Positions 49,978-58,678 of a DNA stretch of 64,000 nt are shown here, one piece after another. Position 1 is the first letter of the stretch. Each line of letters begins with the position of its first letter. Location: IMG/VR virus record IMGVR_UViG_3300020420_001018, positions 1-64,000 of that record. One strand, 5' to 3'. The notes below the pieces were generated by a model, which worked only from the letters and a program-made list of their open reading frames with translations, was not told the origin of the DNA and ran no database searches. The DNA comes from a virus. The translations under genes and the position numbers were made by a program.

Positions 49978-50715
49978 ATGGCATTAGATATATTTCATTT
50001 GAGTTATAAAGAACCCTATGCTGATAAAACATGGGAGTCACTGAAAAGTAAGTTTCCTTATGCTCGAAGAGTACAAGGAGTAAAAGGAATATTTGAAGCA
50101 CACAAACGTTGTGCAGAATTGGCTTATACAAAAAGTTTTTATGTAGTTGACGCAGACGCTGAACTTGAAGAAAGTTTCGATTTTACATTTAAGCCTAACA
50201 AATGGGATGAGCATTGTGTTCATGTTTGGAGATGTAAAAATCCCATAAATGATCTAGTGTATGGATATGGCGGAGTTAAATTATTTCCAACTCAAGCATT
50301 GCGTGATGCTGAAGATTGGCGTATTGATTTTACAACATCAGTTGCAAATAAAGAAGGAAAAAAAGGTGCTTTTAAAGCCATGCCAACGATAAGTAATATT
50401 ACAGCATTTAATACAGATCCATTTAATACTTTTAAATCTGCATTTAGAGAATGCACAAAATTAGCAAGTAAAGTTATTGATAAACAAAAAGATGCTGAAA
50501 CAGAACAACGCCTAAATATATGGTGTAGTGTTGGCAGTGATAGAGGCTTTGGAGAATATGCAATAGCTGGAGCAATTGCTGGTAGAGAATACGGTGAAGC
50601 AAATAAAAACAACATGGAGGCATTAAGCAAGATAAATGACTTTGGATGGCTCGAACAACAGTTCAATAAAATCCAAATCTCGTCTAGAAACGCACGAACT
50701 ATTGGACAGATTTGA
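49978..50715 (+). CDS. Glycosyltransferase-like protein (GT-A type)
   Basis: 245 residues. AHKRCAELAYTKSFYVVDADAELEE near residue 40 contains a DxD-like DADAE motif, with YGYGGVKLFPTQALRDAEDW later, as in nucleotide-sugar binding folds of phage proteins. Acceptor unknown. It opens the island 49978-58316 and its transcript should be leaderless. The methyltransferase-like gene overlaps it by 80 nt in another frame, a long overlap. Confidence 0.65.
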   Translation: MALDIFHLSYKEPYADKTWESLKSKFPYARRVQGVKGIFEAHKRCAELAYTKSFYVVDADAELEESFDFTFKPNKWDEHCVHVWRCKNPINDLVYGYGGVKLFPTQALRDAEDWRIDFTTSVANKEGKKGAFKAMPTISNITAFNTDPFNTFKSAFRECTKLASKVIDKQKDAETEQRLNIWCSVGSDRGFGEYAIAGAIAGREYGEANKNNMEALSKINDFGWLEQQFNKIQISSRNARTIGQI

Positions 50716-51631
50716 ATTATTATATGACAATGTAGATGAACTAAAAGATCTTAGAAGAGCAGTTATTGATGAAGATCTTTCTAGTGTTTTTAGATTGATA
50801 GGTACGAATACAAAATCAAGAAAAGTATTCAACGAACTTCGTAAAGCAGTTTTAGAAAAAAATATACATGCTATTTTTAGAGTAATACAAGCAATAGATG
50901 ATAGTGAAAACATAGATTTAATTCGTAACTCAGTTATAAACAAAGGTGACGATATTGAAGTTTTAAGAAAAACTTTATCTTTGTTTATCAAAAGTGAAAC
51001 GTTAGACACACTAGTAAAAACTTTAAGAACATTTCCTGAAAGTGCTATAAAAGATGCATTTGCTAGAGGACAATTACATAGCAAAAAATGGCTAGTATCA
51101 GAAGTTGAAAATATTGGTATGCATTTAGGTACTGTATTTTTATGTGCCGGCTGGTATGGAACATTAGCCACGATGCTTTTTGAATCTAAAAAAATACATT
51201 TAGATAAAATAAGAAGTTTTGATATAGATGAATCATGTTGGAAAATTGCTGAATCAATTAACAAACCTTGGGTAATGGATGAATGGAAATTTAAAGCAAC
51301 TACTCAAGACATACATAAAATTAATTTTAATGAACATACATACAAAACTTTAAGATCAAATGGAACAGAAAGAGAATTATTTGATAAACCAAATACTATT
51401 ATAAACACATCATGTGAACATATCGAAAATTGGAGCGACTGGTGGGATAGTATTCCTAAAGGCAAATTATGCATTTTGCAATCAAATGATTATAAAGAAT
51501 TGCCAGAACATATTAACTGTGTTAATGATGTTGAACATTTTAAGTCAATTGCTCCTATGACAACTTATTTGTATGGAGGTGAATTAATTCTTGGTAAGTA
51601 TACAAGATATATGTTGATAGGAATCAAGTAA
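50636..51631 (+). CDS. Methyltransferase-like protein with helical N-terminal domain
   Basis: 331 residues. Residues 1-145 are charged helices with no recognised domain. From about 155 there is a class I AdoMet-type pattern: MHLGTVFLCAGWYGTLATMLF (strand 1 and glycine loop, here AGWYG), FDIDESCWKIAESIN (acidic end of strand 2), and INTSCEHIENWSDWW in the place of strand 4. It may methylate a sugar or peptide made by the neighbours. Strong binding motifs are weaker than usual, so activity is uncertain. Confidence 0.65.
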   Translation: MTLDGSNNSSIKSKSRLETHELLDRFELLYDNVDELKDLRRAVIDEDLSSVFRLIGTNTKSRKVFNELRKAVLEKNIHAIFRVIQAIDDSENIDLIRNSVINKGDDIEVLRKTLSLFIKSETLDTLVKTLRTFPESAIKDAFARGQLHSKKWLVSEVENIGMHLGTVFLCAGWYGTLATMLFESKKIHLDKIRSFDIDESCWKIAESINKPWVMDEWKFKATTQDIHKINFNEHTYKTLRSNGTERELFDKPNTIINTSCEHIENWSDWWDSIPKGKLCILQSNDYKELPEHINCVNDVEHFKSIAPMTTYLYGGELILGKYTRYMLIGIK

Positions 51632-52729
51632 ATGTATTCATACCATGACATTAAAACAGTTCACTTAGAAATTACAGCCAAGTGCCAAGCGGCTTGTTTG
51701 CAGTGTGATCGTAATATCAACGGCGGCGATTTAAATCCAAATATAAATTTAGACGAACTTTCACTAGAAGATTGTAAAAAGATATTTCAACCTGAATTTG
51801 TAAAACAACTTGACAGTTTGTTTATGTGTGGAAATTTAGGTGACCCAGTAATAGCAAAAGATTCATTAGAAGTAATGGATTATCTACGTAGTCAAAATCC
51901 AAACATATGGTTAAGCATGAATACGAATGCGGGTGCTAAGAAGCCAGAATGGTGGACAGAACTTGCAAAAGTAATAGGTCGCAAAGGTCATGTGATTTTT
52001 AGCTTTGACGGATTAAAAGATACTAATCATTTATATAGACAAAATGTTAATTGGGATATATGTATGGATTCAGCTCAAGCATTTATTGATGCTGGTGGTA
52101 GAGCAAGATGGGATTATTTAATTTTTGGACACAATCAACATCAAGTAGAAGAAGCAGAAGCATTGTCAAAACGTATGGGATTTGAAAAATTTATGAGTAA
52201 AAAAACTGGTAGATTTTTTAGTAATGTAAAAGCACAAGGTAAAGAAGAGCACCAAGGTGTAAATCGTAAAGGACAAGAAACACAAAAACTTACAAAACCA
52301 GATGAAAAGTATATAAACACAGCTCTTAAAAAAGTAGACCCATTGGTAGAAAAATATGGTTCTATGAATAACTATTATGATCAAGCACACATTAATTGCA
52401 AAGTATTAAAAGACATGAACATATATGTAAGTGCTTCTGGTCATTTAATGCCTTGCTGTTGGGTAGCAGGACAAATGTACAAGTGGTGGGAAAAGCCAGG
52501 TCAAAATCAAATTTGGAGATTTATAGAAAATGCTGGAGGAATAGATGAACTGTCAGTATTACAACATGGATTTAAAAAAGTATTAGAAGGTGAATTTTTT
52601 AATAACATAAAATCAAGTTGGAAAAAACAGTCTTGCAATGGCGGAGATGGAAAATTAAAAGTTTGTTCAGTTAAATGTGGAACAGAATTTGATCCTTTTG
52701 GTGCACAGTTTGAGGAGGTAAATACTTAA
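51632..52729 (+). CDS. Radical SAM/SPASM protein (2 of 5)
   Basis: 365 residues. The radical SAM core starts right at the N terminus with C18, C22 and C25 (AKCQAACLQC), and GNLGDP replaces the usual GGEP. The C-terminal half carries a classic SPASM-like set: INCKVLKDMNIYVSASGHLMPCCWVAG and then CNGGDGKLKVCSVKC. So, unlike the other four, its auxiliary cluster domain is after the core. Substrate unknown. It starts at the base after the methyltransferase-like stop. Confidence 0.88.
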   Translation: MYSYHDIKTVHLEITAKCQAACLQCDRNINGGDLNPNINLDELSLEDCKKIFQPEFVKQLDSLFMCGNLGDPVIAKDSLEVMDYLRSQNPNIWLSMNTNAGAKKPEWWTELAKVIGRKGHVIFSFDGLKDTNHLYRQNVNWDICMDSAQAFIDAGGRARWDYLIFGHNQHQVEEAEALSKRMGFEKFMSKKTGRFFSNVKAQGKEEHQGVNRKGQETQKLTKPDEKYINTALKKVDPLVEKYGSMNNYYDQAHINCKVLKDMNIYVSASGHLMPCCWVAGQMYKWWEKPGQNQIWRFIENAGGIDELSVLQHGFKKVLEGEFFNNIKSSWKKQSCNGGDGKLKVCSVKCGTEFDPFGAQFEEVNT

Positions 52730-52730
52730 A

Positions 52731-54197
52731 ATGACTAATAAATTACCATCAAAAACATTTTGTGCTTTACCTTGGATGCACCTTTCAACAAGACCAGACG
52801 GAAATATGAGAGTGTGTTGTACTGCCAATGCATCATCAGTTGGAGCAACCAACGATAAAAAACATGGCGGGCAGGTAGGTGTACTAAAAACTGAAAGTGG
52901 TGCTCCAGCCAATTTAAATAATTCAAATCTAATGGAAGCATGGAACAATGATTATATGAAGAATGTTCGTAAGCAGATGCTTAAAGGTGAAATGCCAGCA
53001 TCATGTTTAAAATGTTACAAAGAAGAAGCGGCCGGACATTTAAGTAAGCGTCAATGGGAGACTGATAAATGGACAAGTATATATTCAGTAGATGAAATTG
53101 TAGGTGAAACAAAAGAAGATGGTTCTATTCCACCTAAAATTAGATATTTAGATTTACGTATGGGATCCAAATGTAATCTAAAATGTATTATGTGTTCACC
53201 CCATGATTCATCATTGTGGGTAAAAGATTGGCTAGACGTATATCCTACTATTGAAAACAAAGATTTAAAACAAACAATGGGTTGGGACAATAAAGGTAAA
53301 ATGCATGGTGCAAATTATAACTGGCATAAAGACAATCCAAAGTTTTGGGATCAGTTATATGAACAGATACCTCATATGTATCAGTTGTATTTTGCAGGTG
53401 GTGAGTCCACCATTATTGAAGAACACTATACACTATTAGAAGAAGTTATTAAACGTGGGTATGCTAAACAGATTGAAGTAAGATATAATTCAAATGGTTT
53501 AGAAATGCCACCAAGATTATTTGAACTATGGAGTCATTTTAAAAAAGTAATATTTCATTATTCGGTAGATTCAATTGGTGAGATGAACGATTATATACGT
53601 TATCCTTCAAAATGGGATCACACAGTTAAACAATTTCATTTACTAGATAATACAGGAGACAACGTTGAAGTTACTGTGGCATGTGCTGTACAAGCCTTAA
53701 ACATTTATTACGTACCGGATTTTATTAAATGGAAGTTACAACAAAATTTTAAAAAAATTAATATATGGCCGTTTGGTGCAGGAATGATAAACTATCATTT
53801 TGTATATTGGCCAGGACATTTAAATGTAAAAATATTTCCACAATGGTTTAAAGATAAAGTAAAACAAAAATATGAAGAATTTTATCCTTGGTTAGAAGAA
53901 AATTGGGAAATGTCAGGAGCACCATCCAAGGAAAAATTTATGAATGCAAATTATGGTATTAAAAGATTGCAGGGTATGGTTAAGTTTATGATGAGTGAAG
54001 ACTGGTCACAACGTATGCCTCAATTTAGAGAATACATAACAAAATTTGACAAACAACGAAATACTAACTTTGCTGAAGTTTTTCCTGAAATGGCTGATTT
54101 ATTAGATGAGTCAAAAGACGCTATAGTTAAAGCAGATGCAAGTGAAAGTATTGATGAGAAATTAGAAAAAGAACTTGCAGATGGCGGAACAATCTAA
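52731..54197 (+). CDS. Radical SAM protein with N-terminal SPASM/twitch-like motif (3 of 5)
   Basis: 488 residues. The N-terminal cluster motif CALPWMHLSTRPDGNMRVCC and CLKCYKEEAAG is followed by the core motif C148, C152, C155 (CNLKCIMC) and FAGGESTI. Same layout as the proteins at 35993 and 57105. A long C-terminal helical region ends in a charged tail that overlaps the next gene. Together with its paralogues it may act in sequence on one product. Confidence 0.88.
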   Translation: MTNKLPSKTFCALPWMHLSTRPDGNMRVCCTANASSVGATNDKKHGGQVGVLKTESGAPANLNNSNLMEAWNNDYMKNVRKQMLKGEMPASCLKCYKEEAAGHLSKRQWETDKWTSIYSVDEIVGETKEDGSIPPKIRYLDLRMGSKCNLKCIMCSPHDSSLWVKDWLDVYPTIENKDLKQTMGWDNKGKMHGANYNWHKDNPKFWDQLYEQIPHMYQLYFAGGESTIIEEHYTLLEEVIKRGYAKQIEVRYNSNGLEMPPRLFELWSHFKKVIFHYSVDSIGEMNDYIRYPSKWDHTVKQFHLLDNTGDNVEVTVACAVQALNIYYVPDFIKWKLQQNFKKINIWPFGAGMINYHFVYWPGHLNVKIFPQWFKDKVKQKYEEFYPWLEENWEMSGAPSKEKFMNANYGIKRLQGMVKFMMSEDWSQRMPQFREYITKFDKQRNTNFAEVFPEMADLLDESKDAIVKADASESIDEKLEKELADGGTI

Positions 54198-54738
54198 ATT
54201 AGAAAAAAAATGGCAAGACATGAAAGATCATGTTACAAAGCCACGACCAGAACTTGACGGCATGGCTATTTGCCCATTTGCAAAAATGGGATTTAAACGT
54301 AACGAAATCGATGTAGTTTGGACAAAGGGTGACTTGTTTGAACAAGCTAATTCAAAGATGAAAAAATATCCAAAAGGAAAACAATTAGTAATGCTAATGG
54401 CAGATCCAAAAGATTATACATTAGAACAACTTGAACAATGGGAAAATGATAATCAAAAAAACGCAGTGGAAAAAGATTTATACATTTACACGTCTTACAA
54501 ATCAGAAGATAAGCAAAAATCAGTTGGCACTGAAAATGGTCCAGTAGCTGGTTTAGGATCAGGAAATAAAGGGTTAGCAATTATACAATTACAAGTATTG
54601 AGTGATTTAAATGAAAAATCAGAATGGGTACATCAAAACACAAAGTATTATGATAAATGGAATAAAAAATATTATGATGGAATTGTTAAAAGAAGATATC
54701 GTGATAGTGATTATGACAGTAAGGAGTTTGAAAAATAA
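54181..54738 (+). CDS. Hypothetical protein, DUF1415-like hint
   Basis: 185 residues from ATG 54181 (a TTG at 54175 precedes it). MAICPFAKMGFKRNEIDVVW near residue 20 resembles the CPFA motif of the DUF1415 family; the rest is helical and Lys-rich. No catalytic motif is evident. It sits between a radical SAM gene and the amidinotransferase, overlapping both, so it should belong to the same pathway or complex. Confidence 0.6.
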   Translation: MAEQSKLEKKWQDMKDHVTKPRPELDGMAICPFAKMGFKRNEIDVVWTKGDLFEQANSKMKKYPKGKQLVMLMADPKDYTLEQLEQWENDNQKNAVEKDLYIYTSYKSEDKQKSVGTENGPVAGLGSGNKGLAIIQLQVLSDLNEKSEWVHQNTKYYDKWNKKYYDGIVKRRYRDSDYDSKEFEK

Positions 54739-55820
54739 TGGTTAATAATTATAGTGAATTTTTTAGTGATAAACCTTTGGTGCAAACATATTCAGAGTTT
54801 CAACCTTTAGAAGAAGTTATTGTTGGAACACCATATAGTCCTGACACGTTTGATCACAGCGATAAGTTTAGCCAAGAAGCTAAAGATTTATTAAAAAGAG
54901 TATTAACAGAAACAGCAGAAGATTTAGAAGTACTTGTTGATATTTTAAATAAAGAAAACGTGATTGTGCAAAGACCAAAGCCATTACACAATCCTTTACA
55001 AAAATATACAGTAGGGCAATTTGAAATAGAATATATAAATCAACCTTTACAACCAAGAGACTTAATTGGTTTCTTTGGTAATAAAATTATAGAAGCATAT
55101 ACAAAAGATACTTCAAGGTACTTAGAAACTTTATGTTCCAGAGATATATTAAAAGAATATTTCATGTATGGATCAGAATGGATATCTATGCCTCAGCCAC
55201 AATTGAATCAAAAAACATATCATGATTATTATCGAAATGGTGAAGTATTGTTTCATTCTGCAAATTTAATTAAATGTGGAAAAGATATATTTCATTCACA
55301 ATCTTATCAAAAAGATCCTACAAAAGGCAAAGGTACAGAGCAAGGACTTGCATGGTACAAACAACAACTACCTGAATTTAAATTTAATGAAGTTCCAGTA
55401 GGTGGGCATGTCGACGGAAAAATTGCATTAATCAAGCCTGGCTTGTTATTAACATGGAAGCCAGAATGGTTACCAGAAAAATTAAAGTCGTGGGATTGTA
55501 TTGTTGCCAAGTCTGGTACAAAATTTCCAGAAGATTTTAAAACAACACGTAAGCAAAGATTTTACAAAGATTACATTGAACGTTGGTTATCACATTGGAT
55601 TGGTTATGTAGATGAAACTGTATTTGATGTTAATGTATTAAGTATATCTGAAGATAAAGTTATTTGCACCGGAACAGATAAAGAAGTATTTGCACAGTTA
55701 GAAAAACATGGAGTTACTCCAATCTATTGGAAATTTAGGCATCAATATTTTTGGGATGGTGGAGTACATTGTTTAACATCAGATGTAAGGCGTAAAGGAA
55801 AACAGGAAAATTATTTTTAA
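54738..55820 (+). CDS. Amidinotransferase-family enzyme
   Basis: 360 residues of the glycine amidinotransferase/arginine-deiminase fold. Visible: QPLEEVIVGTP near residue 22, QPLQPRDLIGFFGN (family PRD), catalytic H224 in VGGHVDGKIALI and nucleophile C345 in GGVHCLTSDVRR. Such enzymes move an amidino group from arginine to an amine, as in creatine and many natural-product pathways, or hydrolyse guanidines. Amid radical SAM genes it points to a small-molecule or peptide product. Overlaps neighbours on both sides by 1 nt. Confidence 0.85.
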   Translation: MVNNYSEFFSDKPLVQTYSEFQPLEEVIVGTPYSPDTFDHSDKFSQEAKDLLKRVLTETAEDLEVLVDILNKENVIVQRPKPLHNPLQKYTVGQFEIEYINQPLQPRDLIGFFGNKIIEAYTKDTSRYLETLCSRDILKEYFMYGSEWISMPQPQLNQKTYHDYYRNGEVLFHSANLIKCGKDIFHSQSYQKDPTKGKGTEQGLAWYKQQLPEFKFNEVPVGGHVDGKIALIKPGLLLTWKPEWLPEKLKSWDCIVAKSGTKFPEDFKTTRKQRFYKDYIERWLSHWIGYVDETVFDVNVLSISEDKVICTGTDKEVFAQLEKHGVTPIYWKFRHQYFWDGGVHCLTSDVRRKGKQENYF

Positions 55821-57118
55821 TGATTAATAATGAGTATTTTGATAGAGATTGGGATTGGCATAAAACAATTAATAAAAAATGTTTAGCGCCATGGCATAGT
55901 CTTACGATTGATTGGACTGGCAATGTTTATGCTGATGCAGTTGCAACTGAACCGTATGGCAATCTATATGAAAATACTTTATCAGAAATGTGGCGTTTAG
56001 ATAAAGCAGTTAGTTTAAGAAATAGTTGGAATAATGATAAATTTGATAATCCAATATGTAAAAAGTGTTTTAAAAAAGAAGAAACAAGTGGCAGTTCTAG
56101 ACGACAGTATTTTTACAGTAATTTTGAACCAGATCAAATTAAACAAGCAACGTACAAAGTAAATTCTCAACCAGACATTTGGTATTTAGAAATCAATCCA
56201 TCAAACAAATGCAATTTAAAATGTAGAATGTGTTCTGGTTTAATTTCAAGCACTTGGATAAAAGATGAAATACAGTTAAAACAAAAATTTCCAAATTGGA
56301 TGCCAGATAGAGAAATAGGTCAATATCAAAAATTAGAATTTGATATTATTAAAAATTTATTAGATAAAAAGGAGCATTTTAAAAATTTACAATTTTTAAA
56401 AATTACAGGCGGTGAGCCTTTAATGGAAGAACAAAATTATCAAATAATGGAACAATTTATTAAATGGGATATTGCCAAAGATGTTATACTTGATGTCAAT
56501 ACAAATGGTACAGTGTTTAACGATAGATTGCACGATATTGCAAAAAATTTTAAAATGGTTAAACTACATATTAGTATTGAAGGCACCGGAGATTTATATC
56601 AATACATCAGAGGCGGTGATAACTTTACGATTCAACAACTAGAAAGCAATATTAGAAATTTTAATAAGCTACAAAACACAATGATAATTTATACTGTGAC
56701 AATACAAGCATATAATATTTTTGATATTGCAAATATATGGAAATGGTATTTAAAAATAAGAAAGCCAACAAATGAAATATATTTTAAAAACGTAGTTGTA
56801 AATCCAAGGTATTTAAGTTTCCATGTCTTACCTAATAGTATTAAACAAAAAGCAGTAGAAATGCTATTGCAAGAAAAGTTGCCATTAGATGATTGGTGGC
56901 AATATAGCAAACACGAAAAAGCACAAGGTAGTATTGGTTTTAAAAATATAATTGAAGGACTTAAAAATGATAATTACTATAGTAAAGAGGAAAGAAATAA
57001 GTTTTTAAAAGAGTTTGTGCAATTTACAAATGATCTAGATAATATTAGAAACACTAGTATAAAAGAAATTGTACCAGAGCTAAAAGAACTATTTGAAAAA
57101 AAGTATGAAACAGTCTAA
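55820..57118 (+). CDS. Radical SAM protein with altered N-terminal motif (4 of 5)
   Basis: 432 residues. Core C131, C135, C138 (CNLKCRMC) with KITGGEPLM. The N-terminal motif starts CLAPWHSLTIDWTGNVYADA, so the CC pair found in the paralogues is missing, though CKKCFKKEETSG follows. The auxiliary cluster may be incomplete or bound differently. Overlaps the next paralogue by 14 nt. Confidence 0.87.
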   Translation: MINNEYFDRDWDWHKTINKKCLAPWHSLTIDWTGNVYADAVATEPYGNLYENTLSEMWRLDKAVSLRNSWNNDKFDNPICKKCFKKEETSGSSRRQYFYSNFEPDQIKQATYKVNSQPDIWYLEINPSNKCNLKCRMCSGLISSTWIKDEIQLKQKFPNWMPDREIGQYQKLEFDIIKNLLDKKEHFKNLQFLKITGGEPLMEEQNYQIMEQFIKWDIAKDVILDVNTNGTVFNDRLHDIAKNFKMVKLHISIEGTGDLYQYIRGGDNFTIQQLESNIRNFNKLQNTMIIYTVTIQAYNIFDIANIWKWYLKIRKPTNEIYFKNVVVNPRYLSFHVLPNSIKQKAVEMLLQEKLPLDDWWQYSKHEKAQGSIGFKNIIEGLKNDNYYSKEERNKFLKEFVQFTNDLDNIRNTSIKEIVPELKELFEKKYETV

Positions 57119-58316
57119 TACATTTTGTATATTACCATGGATGCATGTTGCTACAAATTCAAGCGGTAATTATCGTGTATGCTGTAATTCAACTCCTGGC
57201 GAAAACTTTATTACAGATGAATCAGGAACTCCTTACAAAATTTATAAAAATTCTCCAGATGAAATTTGGAATACAAAAGTATATAAAGATTTACGTAAGG
57301 ATTTACTAAATGGTAAAAAGCCAAAAATGTGTGTAAGATGTTGGAGAGAAGAAGCAACTGGTATAAAATCTGCACGTGAAGGATTCAATGAATCTTACAA
57401 AGATCACATTGAAGAAGCAATAACAAGTACTAAAGAAGATGGGTCAGCACCAGTAAAAGGTGTTTATGTTGATTTACGTTTAGGCAATTTATGTAATTTA
57501 AAATGTAGAATGTGTAATCCATGGGCATCAAATCAATGGGTAGAAGAATGGAATACAAAAACGTCATATGATGGATCAACAATTGATCAACAAGAACGTG
57601 ATAGATTAACACATATGAATTGGCCAACCAATGAAAAGACTTGGGAAAATTTAATGCCGATCATTGATACAGTAGAAGAAATATACTTAACAGGAGGAGA
57701 ACCAACTCTTGCACTCGAACAGTATAAGCTATTTGATCGTTGTATTGAATTAAACAAAGCAAAAGATATCATTTTAAAATACAACACAAATTTAACTAAC
57801 ATTCCGCCCAAAATGATTGACTATTGGAAACACTTTAAAAAAATTAAAATAAATGCTTCTATTGATGGTTACGATCAGCTTAACAGATATATTAGATATC
57901 CAACTAATTGGAAATCAGTAAACAAAAATTTATCAGCATTTGCTGAAATGGAAAAACAAGGCAAGATGAGAGTACAGGTTCATTCTACAGTACAAATATA
58001 CAACGTACTAGATTTAAATGAATTGTTTGAATATACCATGCAATTTGGATATTTTCCATATCTAAACATACTTGATCATCCTGATTATTTAAATGTTAGG
58101 GTGTTACCACAAAATTTAAAACAAGAAGCGGCGAAACGTTTACAACCTTGGATTAAACAAGATAAAGTTGAAGGACTTATAAATTACATGATGGCAGAAG
58201 ATTGGACAAAACATACAGATAAGTTTGTCGAATACACGACAGAGATAGATAAATCAAGAAACCAATCATTAGAAAAAGTTGCGCCTTCATTAAAAGAAGT
58301 TCTTGACAATATATAG
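57105..58316 (+). CDS. Radical SAM protein with N-terminal SPASM/twitch-like motif (5 of 5)
   Basis: 403 residues from ATG 57105 (TTG 57093 is an upstream alternative). CILPWMHVATNSSGNYRVCC and CVRCWREEATG, then the core C130, C134, C137 (CNLKCRMC) and YLTGGEPTL. Same architecture as the protein at 52731. It is the last gene of the island; a promoter for a different unit lies at its end. Confidence 0.88.
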   Translation: MKQSNTFCILPWMHVATNSSGNYRVCCNSTPGENFITDESGTPYKIYKNSPDEIWNTKVYKDLRKDLLNGKKPKMCVRCWREEATGIKSAREGFNESYKDHIEEAITSTKEDGSAPVKGVYVDLRLGNLCNLKCRMCNPWASNQWVEEWNTKTSYDGSTIDQQERDRLTHMNWPTNEKTWENLMPIIDTVEEIYLTGGEPTLALEQYKLFDRCIELNKAKDIILKYNTNLTNIPPKMIDYWKHFKKIKINASIDGYDQLNRYIRYPTNWKSVNKNLSAFAEMEKQGKMRVQVHSTVQIYNVLDLNELFEYTMQFGYFPYLNILDHPDYLNVRVLPQNLKQEAAKRLQPWIKQDKVEGLINYMMAEDWTKHTDKFVEYTTEIDKSRNQSLEKVAPSLKEVLDNI

Positions 58317-58330
58317 TATCATGCTATTAT
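58303..58330 (+). promoter_or_regulatory. Sigma70-type promoter with extended -10
   Basis: Perfect TTGACA (58303-58308), a 16-nt spacer ending in TGC, TATTAT (58325-58330), with a leader of about 33 nt to ATG 58370. Confidence 0.6.
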
Positions 58331-58369
58331 AGTGTACGAATTAACAAATTAACAAGAAGAGAGGTTACT

Positions 58370-58588
58370 ATGGTAAAATACTTTTTTAAACACCTATTAA
58401 CGGCACTAATGTTTGTATTCTCAATTGTAGCATTTGCATGGATTGGAATAGAAGCAGGACAGCTGATTGGCCAAGCAATGGGCGATGAAAAATACGGATT
58501 TATTATATGGATAGCATTTACTGTAACACTTGGAGTATTGTATTATGCTTACAGTCAAGCCAAGATGGACGTAAAGTATAATAAGTAA
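58370..58588 (+). CDS. Small two-pass membrane protein
   Basis: 72 residues: two hydrophobic segments (about 9-29 and 43-61) joined by a short polar loop (QAMGDEKYG). GAGAGG ribosome site. It has its own promoter and is followed directly by tRNA-Glu. Not recognised; a holin-like role is possible but unsupported. Confidence 0.6.
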   Translation: MVKYFFKHLLTALMFVFSIVAFAWIGIEAGQLIGQAMGDEKYGFIIWIAFTVTLGVLYYAYSQAKMDVKYNK

Positions 58589-58597
58589 TATGGATTT

Positions 58598-58673
58598 GTT
58601 CCCTTCGTCTAGCGGTCTAGGACAACGCCCTTTCACGGCGTAAACACGGGTTCGAGTCCCGTAGGGAACGCCA
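58598..58673 (+). tRNA. tRNA-Glu (UUC)
   Basis: 76 nt with encoded CCA. Acceptor GTTCCCT/AGGGAAC, anticodon stem ACGCC/GGCGT, loop CTTTCAC giving anticodon TTC. Five nt before the oxygenase gene. Confidence 0.95.
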
Positions 58674-58678
58674 ACATT

